A stretch of DNA of 40,157 nucleotides from Deltaproteobacteria bacterium. Its GTDB lineage: Bacteria; Desulfobacterota; Desulfarculia; Adiutricales; Adiutricaceae. Positions 9,122 through 16,331 of the stretch are shown piece by piece (the first letter of the stretch is position 1; each line of letters starts with the position of its first letter). The notes below the pieces were generated by a model that was not told the origin of the DNA, made no database searches, and was given only the letters and a program-made list of their open reading frames with translations. The stretch covers positions 1 to 40,157 of the forward strand of contig JAISEL010000001.1 in the NCBI GenBank assembly GCA_031264185.1, written 5' to 3'. The position numbers were made by a program, and so were the translations under genes.

Positions 9122-10348
9122 TCAGCTTTCTGAATACAAAATTTCCGCTTCAATCACCTCTCCTGCCGGTATCTGCTCACAGCCAATCGGCAAAACAATG
9201 ATGGCGTTGAAACGATTGGTAGCGTCGGCGTACCGCTCATCAAAAGTGATTGGTTCAGCGTAGCAGTTGCTGTTAATGTCACTGAAAAGGCGCAGACGGG
9301 CAAAAAACTCGAATTGCGGTGGTTTTTTTAATGGTTTGGTTAGACTGGCGCGAACGACACGGCGACGGGGACAAGGCAAGCCGTACCAATGGGCCAGTAA
9401 TGGCTTGACAAGCCAATCAACGCCACAGAAGGCCGCGAAGGGTGGCCCCGGGATATTGATGACCGGCTTGCCGTCAATAATAGCCACTGCCATAGGCATG
9501 CCCGGGATCGCTTTAACTCCGTGCTGGAAATAGCTGCCGCGCTTGGCGAGAATTCCGGCCACATGGTCTTCGCTGCCCATGGATGAGCCGCCGTTAATCA
9601 GAACCAAATCACTGGAGTCCAGAGCTTGGATTAGGGTTTGTTCCAATGCTCCTTTATGATCGCCGGTGATGGGAAACGGCACCTGATCCGCCTGCCATGA
9701 AGCGAGGGTGGCGGAAATCATCAGGCTATTTGATTCCACAGTCTGGCCTCTTTGAAGCTTTTGACCAGGCGGAACCAGCTCATTGCCTGTAGGTATGTAA
9801 GCCGCTTTCGGCCTGGAAAGAACCGGAACTTCCGTAACGCCGGCGCTGGCCAGAAGCCCCAAAAGTATCGGGTTAAGCCTGGTTCCCGCAGACATGACCG
9901 TCTCGCTTTCACGGAAAGTTTCGCCGGACTGTTTAACCCTGAGGCCTGCTTTAGCGTCCGGCTCGGATTCCAGGTGAATACGGCCGTCTGCGTCAAAGCT
10001 GACCTTCTCAATATTTATGACCATGTCGAAAGCATCGTCGAAATCGTCGCCCATGTCTGCTGGGGCGTAATCGCGACCCTCCAGCCAATTTGAAGTGTCA
10101 GGCGGACCATTTAAAAAATCAGCCGAACGAACGGCGACACCATCGCCCATCGCCGCCCGGACGATTGGCTGATTAAGCTGGCACGCCAAAGTTTCGGCGC
10201 AAATCCGCCAAATTGCTTCCGGCAGAGCCACGATTTCAGTTCCCGGACTGGGCCTCCATTCTTCGCGCAGAAGTCCCACGATCTCCGATCGTGTAGCGAA
10301 TTTTTCAATGTTAAGATAATCCACGCCCTTACGTTTGTACTCAGTCAA
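9122..10348 (-). CDS. MoeA-like molybdopterin-binding protein
   Basis: A 408-residue protein of the MoeA/gephyrin-E class, which in the classic case inserts molybdate into adenylylated molybdopterin. Visible family features: PTGNELV (186-192), ESNSLM (205-210), ITGD (227-230), INGGSSMGSEDH (251-262), HGVKAIPGMP (276-285) and INIPGPPFAA (297-306). The Asp of the GG.S.G..D loop is kept. The usual 'KPGKP' element reads IPGMP, so both lysines are replaced. The start is the TTG at 10348: GGAGG lies eight bases upstream. The upstream TTG at 10363 has no such site. The start overlaps the end of the binding-protein gene by eight bases (TTGACTGA), so the two are translationally coupled. That ties this protein to the importer rather than to general cofactor synthesis. 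Confidence 0.85.
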   Translation of the reverse strand: MTEYKRKGVDYLNIEKFATRSEIVGLLREEWRPSPGTEIVALPEAIWRICAETLACQLNQPIVRAAMGDGVAVRSADFLNGPPDTSNWLEGRDYAPADMGDDFDDAFDMVINIEKVSFDADGRIHLESEPDAKAGLRVKQSGETFRESETVMSAGTRLNPILLGLLASAGVTEVPVLSRPKAAYIPTGNELVPPGQKLQRGQTVESNSLMISATLASWQADQVPFPITGDHKGALEQTLIQALDSSDLVLINGGSSMGSEDHVAGILAKRGSYFQHGVKAIPGMPMAVAIIDGKPVINIPGPPFAAFCGVDWLVKPLLAHWYGLPCPRRRVVRASLTKPLKKPPQFEFFARLRLFSDINSNCYAEPITFDERYADATNRFNAIIVLPIGCEQIPAGEVIEAEILYSES

Positions 10349-11393
10349 GATATTCCCCTCCAATGATGCCGATCAGTTGAGTATCGTTCATTTCGTATAA
10401 AAAAAAGGTTGAGTAAAAATACCTGATTTCAGCCGCCAGCCTTTCTTTGGGCATTAGCTGCGGATGAAGTTTATGCAAAGCCCACAAGATGGTCAGAGGT
10501 TGCTCCACGGTCCGATTGCCCCAAGTATGTGCCACCGTCGGAATGTAGTGAAAAACGTTGTTTTTGACAGCGGATATGTTTTGAAAATTAACGTTATCCT
10601 TCATTTCCTGGACATCGCGGGGATTCAGGAGAATCATTGCTTCAGGATCCCAGAGCAAAAGATCCTCAATATTGTACCGTAAACTTCCTGTTGTCATGGA
10701 TTGACTGGTGACGCTGCGTCCGCCCGCCTGGGTAATCCACCATTCGGCTATTTGGTGAGGCTGAGTGAATTGAGCCGGATTACCGTAAAGAACCCGCGGT
10801 TTATCGTTTTCGTCCAGGCTGCTGGTCAGGGACTTAGCAAAAGAAATCTTTTGGTCAAAATACGTAAGATATCGTCGGGCTGATTCGGGCTTGTTCAAAA
10901 TCCGGCCCATCAGTTCTACTGCTGCTTTAATGTCATAAACATCCTTCCATTCAAGATAAACGCAGGGTATATTCATTTTTTCCAAACGTTCGGCAATTTC
11001 TCTGGACATTGTCAAACTGATGTCCGGCTTGGCCAGAAGAACATTTTCAATTAAAAGATCCCGGTTCGTCCCTTCAAACAGCGGCCCGTCTTTGATCTGA
11101 GGGGCGAATTCGAGCTGATACCGCCACCTCCCGGTATTGGCAAAAGAGGGCGGCAGACGATTGATTATTTTGGAACCGTCCCCCATCGCTTCCACAAAAG
11201 CGTTTAGAACGCCAACAGCGCCAAATGTTCCGATACTGTTGATCTTTCCGGGCAGGGCAACTTCCCGGCCGGCCATGTCAAATATTTTGCGGGTGGCCTT
11301 TGTTTGGTTATCGCCTGGAGCATTACAATACGTGACCAGAACAAAGATTATGGCCAAATTTATAAACAGAAAATACCGATATTTATTTTTCAT
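10341..11393 (-). CDS. ABC importer periplasmic binding protein (FecB/BtuF/MolA type)
   Basis: A 350-residue periplasmic binding protein of the Fe3+-siderophore/cobalamin/molybdate class (PF01497). Residues 1-25 are a hydrophobic signal (FLFINLAIIFVLV). A Cys follows at TYC, but Tyr before Cys is not a good lipobox, so anchoring is uncertain. The mature part starts with KIFDMAGREVALPGKINSIG, the usual first beta strands. Typical later elements are KPDISLTMSREIAERLEKMNIPCVYLEW, the long linker helix, and IEDLLLWDPEAMILLN. It lies 21 bases downstream of the ATPase gene and overlaps the MoeA-like gene by eight bases. The ligand is not readable from sequence; the neighbour suggests an oxyanion such as molybdate. 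Confidence 0.87.
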   Translation of the reverse strand: MKNKYRYFLFINLAIIFVLVTYCNAPGDNQTKATRKIFDMAGREVALPGKINSIGTFGAVGVLNAFVEAMGDGSKIINRLPPSFANTGRWRYQLEFAPQIKDGPLFEGTNRDLLIENVLLAKPDISLTMSREIAERLEKMNIPCVYLEWKDVYDIKAAVELMGRILNKPESARRYLTYFDQKISFAKSLTSSLDENDKPRVLYGNPAQFTQPHQIAEWWITQAGGRSVTSQSMTTGSLRYNIEDLLLWDPEAMILLNPRDVQEMKDNVNFQNISAVKNNVFHYIPTVAHTWGNRTVEQPLTILWALHKLHPQLMPKERLAAEIRYFYSTFFLYEMNDTQLIGIIGGEYLD

Positions 11394-11414
11394 AAATAAG
11401 TAACATTTATTATG

Positions 11415-12200
11415 TTAATCAATAATTGGAACACAAATTTTAACAGGCTTTCCGGCTGAAATAACCGAGGTTTCAGTAACCACAGCGTTCAATCCGTACA
11501 ACTCAGACAAGCTTTCGCCGGTAATGACGTCTTCTGGACGTCCATCGGCGTATACCTGGCCGTCTTTAATCATTACCAGCCGGTCGGCGACCAGAAGGGC
11601 CTGATCCGGAGAATGGGTAGTCCACAAAACTGTATGGCCTTGACGGGCCAAGGAACGCAAAATCTTTAGTGATCGGGCTTGATTGTAAAAATCCAAATTG
11701 GCCATCGGCTCGTCCAAAACCATCAGACGGGCCTTCTGAGCCAGGGCTCTGGCAATGACCACCAACTGTTTTTCCCCACCGGAAAGACTTTGAAATAAGT
11801 TGCTGGCCAGATGGCCAATCCGCATGATCTCCAGAGCTTTTTCAGCCTCAAAACGATCTTTTCGGCTCGGCGAAGAGCCGAAGCCGAGGTGGGGCAGACG
11901 GCCCATCATAACCACTTCCAAAACGTCATACGGAAAAGTCATGGAAGATGACTGTGGGGCGTAAGCGATCATCCTGGAGCGCTCTTTGGCCGACAGCTTA
12001 AGGATATCTCGTCCAAATAGATCGGTTCGGCCTCCGTCCGGCTTGAGCAGGCCCAGAAGACAGCGCATAAGAGTTGTTTTGCCTGTCCCATTTGGTCCGA
12101 GCAGGGCCAGCACTTCGCCCTGCCGGATATTGAAGGTTATGCCTTTCAATATTTTCCGCAGGGCGGTATAGCCAAAACTGAGATTTTCCACAGCCAGCAT
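11415..12200 (-). CDS. ABC importer ATPase (FecE/BtuD/MolC type)
   Basis: The cytosolic ATP-hydrolysing subunit of a type II importer, about 260 residues. Numbered from the GTG at 12203: Walker A GPNGTGKT at 36-43, Q-loop Gln at 84 (YAPQSS), signature LSGGEKQ at 140-146, Walker B LMVLDEP at 160-166, and the switch His in WTTHSPDQA. The permease stop TGA overlaps the ATG at 12200 by one base (TGATG); a GTG at 12203 would overlap by four. I choose the ATG. The tight coupling to the permease gene and the shared strand mark them as one transporter. Confidence 0.92.
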   Translation of the reverse strand: MLAVENLSFGYTALRKILKGITFNIRQGEVLALLGPNGTGKTTLMRCLLGLLKPDGGRTDLFGRDILKLSAKERSRMIAYAPQSSSMTFPYDVLEVVMMGRLPHLGFGSSPSRKDRFEAEKALEIMRIGHLASNLFQSLSGGEKQLVVIARALAQKARLMVLDEPMANLDFYNQARSLKILRSLARQGHTVLWTTHSPDQALLVADRLVMIKDGQVYADGRPEDVITGESLSELYGLNAVVTETSVISAGKPVKICVPIID

Positions 12201-13243
12201 CACAGCCAGCCTTTTCGGACCCGGGACAGCAGGAACACGAAAATAGGGGCGCCCACCAGACTGGTCAGGACTCCCAACGGCAGCTCGGCCGTCGGAAGTC
12301 CTCGAACAAGGTCATCTATCAGCAATAGGCAAAGGCCGCCAACCCCAAATGATACGGCAAGGAGCCGGGGATAACTGGCCCCCACAATCAGGCGGCATAA
12401 ATGAGGAACTACCAGACCGACCCAGCCAACTATTCCACAGATGGTAACTGAAACAACTGTCATTAATGTCGCTGCCAAAATCACCAGGGATTTTATCAGT
12501 CTGACGTTGACGCCAAGAGTTGCGGCCACGTCCTCGCCAGCTGATAAAGCGTTTATTTGGTAGCGAAACAAAAAAAGTATTCCCAGAGAAACTGAAAGCG
12601 CTGGAAGCATGATAAATACATCCCGGTTGGAGCCACGTGAAAGACTGCCCATTAACCAGAAAACAATTGACGGTAAGGCGCTGTCAGTGTCGGCCAGGAG
12701 TTTTAGAATTGACAGAAGAGCTCCAAAAAGGCTGGAGACAATAACTCCGGCCAGAACCAGGGCGGTCAGTTCCTGACGGCCGAAAATCCAGGCGATCAAA
12801 TAAGCGCCCAAAACGGCGATTAGACCAGAAATGAAAGCCAGCATCTGTATCTGCCACCAGGAAGCGCTGTTAATCATGGCCAGAGCGGCTCCAAACCCGG
12901 CTCCAGCTGATACTCCCAAAATGGCCGGAGAGACCATGGGATTTTTAAACAAAGTTTGATAGGAAACTCCTGATACCGACAAAGCTCCGCCAACTAATAC
13001 TGCCAAAACTACACGCGGCAGCCTGACATTGAGAGCTACTGTTTCCAAAGCAGGATCCCAGTCAGAGACCGCCAGATTCAGCTTGGACAAAAAAATACTG
13101 ACCAGCGTCCCGGAGGGTATAGAAATACGTCCAACACCAAGTGATAAAAATGAGCAAATAATGACTGCTATATATAGTACTGACCAGCGTAATATAAAAC
13201 CGCCATCAGACTTATTGTTTAAAGATGTCGAACGGAAAGTCAC
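12200..13243 (-). CDS. ABC importer permease (FecCD/BtuC/MolB type)
   Basis: A 347-residue inner-membrane permease with about ten hydrophobic helices. Family marks: RLPRVVLAVLVGGALSVSGV, then NPMVSPAILGVSAGAGFGAALA, GWVGLVVPHLCRLIVG in the region that contacts the ATPase, and a C-terminal ELPLGVLTSLVGAPIFVFLL. The start is a GTG at 13243 with no strong Shine-Dalgarno site. It is the first gene of the minus-strand metal locus, with an AT-rich stretch upstream where the operon promoter must lie. FecCD-type importers move iron chelates, haem, cobalamin or, in the MolBCA subtype, molybdate and tungstate. Confidence 0.92.
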   Translation of the reverse strand: MTFRSTSLNNKSDGGFILRWSVLYIAVIICSFLSLGVGRISIPSGTLVSIFLSKLNLAVSDWDPALETVALNVRLPRVVLAVLVGGALSVSGVSYQTLFKNPMVSPAILGVSAGAGFGAALAMINSASWWQIQMLAFISGLIAVLGAYLIAWIFGRQELTALVLAGVIVSSLFGALLSILKLLADTDSALPSIVFWLMGSLSRGSNRDVFIMLPALSVSLGILFLFRYQINALSAGEDVAATLGVNVRLIKSLVILAATLMTVVSVTICGIVGWVGLVVPHLCRLIVGASYPRLLAVSFGVGGLCLLLIDDLVRGLPTAELPLGVLTSLVGAPIFVFLLSRVRKGWL

Positions 13244-13900
13244 AGCTTAAAAACCCGCACTAATAAAGAATCATATTTACACAAAAATTGATCTATTAAG
13301 TTATTTTACTAATTTAAAAATTTTTATTTACTTTATTATAGCTAAAAAATTTTGTATTAGATATTTAAGTCATTTTTTAAAATAGTAAAATTAAAATATT
13401 AGTTTTAATTTTCATTATTTACTAAAATATTCCTAAATTTGAGAGTGTCAGCCTTACCCTCAGACCAACGCAAGGTAATTCCCGGGTAAATATATTGTTT
13501 ATTTTAATTACGATGATAACAGTATTGACAATTTTTTTAAATGAATAATTTAGAATATGCCATATTTGGCATCATGATAATTAACCAAAATGATCCTAAA
13601 CGGTCATCCAGCCAGCTGAATTTCTGTTTTTTTTAGTTTATTATGGTTCTAGAAATTTGTCAATGGGGAATATAACAATAATTGTAAATTTCTTACGATT
13701 TTAGTTGAAAAAACAACTAAAATCCTTCTGGTGCTCCTTTTGTTCGTTGTTTTTACAACATATTTTATGTGTTTGCCTGTTTTACTGATTTAGGTTGAGC
13801 TCTAAGTTGCCGAAAACCCGTCTTTTGCCTGATGAGGCTGTGAGGGCCTTGGAAAAAATGTCTTTTTATCATGATTTTCTGCAGACAAAGGTCTAATATT
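13244..13900. other. AT-rich gap with hairpin
   Basis: Upstream of the permease gene and strongly AT-rich between 13260 and 13440. At 13697-13724 there is a perfect 11-bp inverted repeat, GATTTTAGTTG and its complement, around six A residues. No T-run follows, so it is not a typical terminator. No gene was recognised. Confidence 0.4.
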
Positions 13901-13939
13901 GCCTCGCCTGCTGGCGGCGCCGCTTAACGGAGTCAAAGG

Positions 13940-14078
13940 TGGAAAATGGTGCAGCCATTGACGGTAAGGCGCATCTGAGGAACATGCTGCCTCCGGCGCG
14001 GGTGACGTACGGCAATAAGGGTTTTGCTGGTGTAGACAATGTCAGCCCGGCAAATCTGCGGGAAACACTGGCTCCCTA
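13940..14078 (+). pseudogene. Possible reverse-transcriptase (group II intron) N-terminal scrap
   Basis: The plus-strand frame reads LRNMLPPARVTYGNKGFAGVD and then NVSPANLRETLAP before a TAA at 14077-14079. This recalls the conserved opening of group II intron reverse transcriptases, 'A...V..NKG..GVDG.S...L...L'. Only about 40 residues are left, and nothing of the polymerase core (YADD) is found. The match is by eye and could be chance. Confidence 0.3.
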
Positions 14079-14302
14079 AGTTATAAAGGTTTTTTATAGT
14101 TTCCCGGCTATTTGTGTCCTTTTTGAAGCCAAATCCGGCTTTTAATGGTTTAAAACTTTTGAGAGGCCTTGATTTTTAGGCTTCCAGCCATTATTATATT
14201 TTTGAGAGCTAAATGGTTTAGCCTAAAAACTCTAATGTTTTCTTCCGGGGCCGGTACTAAAAAGTTTTCTTAACTTATTAGTTGGCCGTTTTTTTTCCCT
14301 GT

Positions 14303-14319
14303 CCGGACTAAAAGTCCGG
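14303..14319 (+). promoter_or_regulatory. Hairpin in the nfu leader
   Basis: CCGGACT-AAA-AGTCCGG forms a seven-base-pair stem, and outer CCC/GGG pairs can lengthen it. It ends about 35 bases before the nfu start. No T-run follows, so it may stabilise the mRNA rather than stop transcription. Confidence 0.4.
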
Positions 14320-14354
14320 GAGGGGATATATTTAAGACTTTAAGGAGTTAACTG

Positions 14355-14582
14355 ATGACCAAAGAACAAGTCGAGGCTGTTCTGGGTAAAGTTCGGCCGG
14401 CCCTGGTGGCTGACGGCGGTGATATTCAGCTGGTAGATGTTAAAGACGGAGTCGTTTCCGTGCGCTTGGTCGGGGCTTGCTGCGGCTGCCCCATGGCTCA
14501 GGAGACCTTAAAGCACGGGGTGGAGCGGGTTCTCCGAGACGAGATTCCCGGTATTAAGGAAGTTGTGTCGGTTCCGGCATAA
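14355..14582 (+). CDS. nfu: Nfu-type iron-sulfur cluster scaffold (NifU C-terminal domain)
   Basis: A 75-residue protein that is only the NifU C-terminal domain. Such proteins bind a [4Fe-4S] cluster at a dimer interface and pass it to target enzymes. The sequence has RPALVADGGDIQLVDV and then GACCGCPMAQ, where Cys42 and Cys45 give the CxxC motif. The length is usual for stand-alone Nfu proteins. AAGGAG lies seven bases before the ATG. It stands alone on the plus strand; the trp promoter follows about 60 bases after its stop. Confidence 0.92.
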   Translation: MTKEQVEAVLGKVRPALVADGGDIQLVDVKDGVVSVRLVGACCGCPMAQETLKHGVERVLRDEIPGIKEVVSVPA

Positions 14583-14645
14583 GAAGCTCCATTTTGTAAA
14601 GAGAGAGGCGGTTGTTTTTGGGGGCTGATTTTTTCCCAAAAATAC

Positions 14646-14674
14646 TTGACTTGCCCTTTTTTTAGGTTTACTAT
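14646..14674 (+). promoter_or_regulatory. trp operon promoter
   Basis: TTGACT (14646-14651), a 17-base spacer and TACTAT (14669-14674) form a good sigma-70-type promoter. Transcription would start near 14681, about 80 bases before the leader peptide. A TTTTTGGG...CCCAAAAA inverted repeat sits just upstream and may close off the nfu transcript. Confidence 0.65.
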
Positions 14675-14759
14675 TTGACCGCTTTAAAGGCCATTATTTA
14701 AACGAAATACTGACGGCAGCCTTCTCAAGGATATTTTTTTCTTTTGACTCTAAGGTACC

Positions 14760-14864
14760 ATGTTATTTTCCTGTACTGACATAGCCGGGAGCCGGTTTTT
14801 TGCTCTGGAAGGGTTCTGGTGGTGGTCGGACTTTAACTGTGGTGGCGTGGACGGCCGGCCTTAG
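14760..14864 (+). CDS. trpL: trp leader peptide with three consecutive Trp codons
   Basis: A 34-residue frame starting at ATG 14760 and ending at TAG 14862-14864. Residues 20-22 are Trp-Trp-Trp (TGG codons at 14817-14825), in the context EGFWWWSDF. It lies between the trp promoter and the attenuator hairpin, ahead of trpE. A ribosome waiting at these codons when charged tRNA-Trp is scarce would alter folding downstream and let transcription continue. The Shine-Dalgarno match before the ATG is weak (AAGG), and a later start could be used. Confidence 0.75.
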   Translation: MLFSCTDIAGSRFFALEGFWWWSDFNCGGVDGRP

Positions 14865-14887
14865 ATTTTTTATCGGCAAGTCAGATG

Positions 14888-14916
14888 AAACCACGGTTAT
14901 TAGCCGTGGTTTTTTG
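14888..14916 (+). terminator. trp attenuator (rho-independent terminator)
   Basis: AAACCACGG (14888-14896), a seven-base loop and CCGTGGTTT (14904-14912) form a nine-pair stem, with a T-run from 14910 to 14915. It ends 30 bases before trpE. A CGTGG stretch at 14846-14850, inside the leader-peptide end, can pair with the CCACG of the left arm and could act as the antiterminator. Confidence 0.8.
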
Positions 14917-14945
14917 TTGCCCAATTTCCCCCTTTAGGAGCCAAA

Positions 14946-16316
14946 ATGATCATACTTAAACAAAAATCCCACCTTTTGGAAAGTGATGTGGCTACCCCGG
15001 TCAGTATCTTTTTGGAAAAGATCGGCAGCCAGAGGTCAGGACTTTTACTGGAAAGCGCCGAGGTGGGCGGACGTTGGGGCCGTTACAGTCTGGTCGGGGA
15101 AGGGGCCCTTTTGACCTTAACCTGCCGGAAGGGCTTATTGGAACTGGAAACAGTTGATCCCCGGCTGGTCCCTCTTCTGGTTTTCCAGGGTCAACCCTTT
15201 CTGGAGGGACTTAGGGCTGTCATGAAGGAAGTCAGTATCGAACCAGATTCTTCGCACGGAGATTTACCGCCCATTACCAGAGCTTTGTACGGCTATCTGG
15301 GTTACGGTCTGGCCGGGCTTATGGAACCTTGTCTGGAACGGAGACTGCCGCCGGAATCGGCCGAGGCCTCTTTGGTTCTGCCGGGTACGGTTTATTTATT
15401 TGACCACGTCTATAATCGGCTGACTGAACTTTCTCTGGGCGGACCGCCCCTGGAACTTCAGGTCCGGCCGCAGTTTCCGGTGGGACCAGACGTTATTACC
15501 AATAATCCCTCCAGAGATGAATTTATAAAAACCGCCCGTCTGGCCCGGGATCTCATAGCCCAGGGGGAACTTATCCAGGTTGTTTTATCGGTCGGTTTTG
15601 AAAAGCCTATGGCCGGCAATGTCTTTGATGTCTACCGAAGACTCAGACGCTTAAATCCCTCTCCTTACATGTTCTACCTTCAGTTACCGGAAATCTGTCT
15701 GGCAGTCTCCTCTCCGGAAGTCTTAATAAGCTGCCAGGAAAACCGGCTGCGTCTGTGTCCCATTGCCGGCACCAGACCCCGGGGCCAGGACAAAGGCGAA
15801 GACGATCTTTTTGAAATGGAACTGGCAGCCGATCCCAAAGAGCAGGCCGAGCACGTCATGCTGGTTGATTTGGGCCGCAACGATTTAGGCCGTATCGCCA
15901 CCCCCGGTTCAGTGGAAGTTCAAAGGTTTATGGAAGTGGAGAGGTTTTCCCACGTTATGCATTTAACTTCCCACTTGGGGGCCGATCTGGCTCCGGGCAA
16001 TGACGCTTTAGAAGTCATTAAGGCCGCTTTTCCGGCCGGAACTCTTTCCGGGGCACCTAAAATCAGAGCCATGGAACTTATTTCCGACCTGGAAAGAGCC
16101 GACCGGGGGCCTTACGGCGGCGCTATCGGCTGGCTGGGGTTGGACCGGGTCGAGGTTAATTTAGATCTTGGTATCACCATCCGGGGTCTGTGGGTCCGGC
16201 AGGGCAGAGCTTACTGGCGGGCCGGAGCCGGAATTGTCTACGATTCTGAGCCGGTTCGGGAGTGGACGGAATGCCTGAGTAAGGCCGCTGCGGTTAAATC
16301 TGCCCTGACTAATTAA
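14946..16316 (+). CDS. trpE: Anthranilate synthase component I
   Basis: The chorismate-binding subunit, which makes anthranilate with the glutaminase subunit. It has 456 residues, slightly short for the family. The N-terminal LLESAEVGGRWGRYSLVG region carries the LLES element that binds tryptophan for feedback inhibition. Catalytic-domain marks: ELIQVVLS, SPSPYMFYLQL-like NPSPYMFYLQ, SSPEVL, CPIAGTRPRG, LVDLGRNDLGR, AGTLSGAPKIRAMELI and GGAIGW. The ATG at 14946 follows TTAGGAG. It is the first structural gene after the attenuator, with trpGD 15 bases downstream. Confidence 0.96.
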   Translation: MIILKQKSHLLESDVATPVSIFLEKIGSQRSGLLLESAEVGGRWGRYSLVGEGALLTLTCRKGLLELETVDPRLVPLLVFQGQPFLEGLRAVMKEVSIEPDSSHGDLPPITRALYGYLGYGLAGLMEPCLERRLPPESAEASLVLPGTVYLFDHVYNRLTELSLGGPPLELQVRPQFPVGPDVITNNPSRDEFIKTARLARDLIAQGELIQVVLSVGFEKPMAGNVFDVYRRLRRLNPSPYMFYLQLPEICLAVSSPEVLISCQENRLRLCPIAGTRPRGQDKGEDDLFEMELAADPKEQAEHVMLVDLGRNDLGRIATPGSVEVQRFMEVERFSHVMHLTSHLGADLAPGNDALEVIKAAFPAGTLSGAPKIRAMELISDLERADRGPYGGAIGWLGLDRVEVNLDLGITIRGLWVRQGRAYWRAGAGIVYDSEPVREWTECLSKAAAVKSALTN

Positions 16317-16331
16317 AAAGGAGAGACGGCC

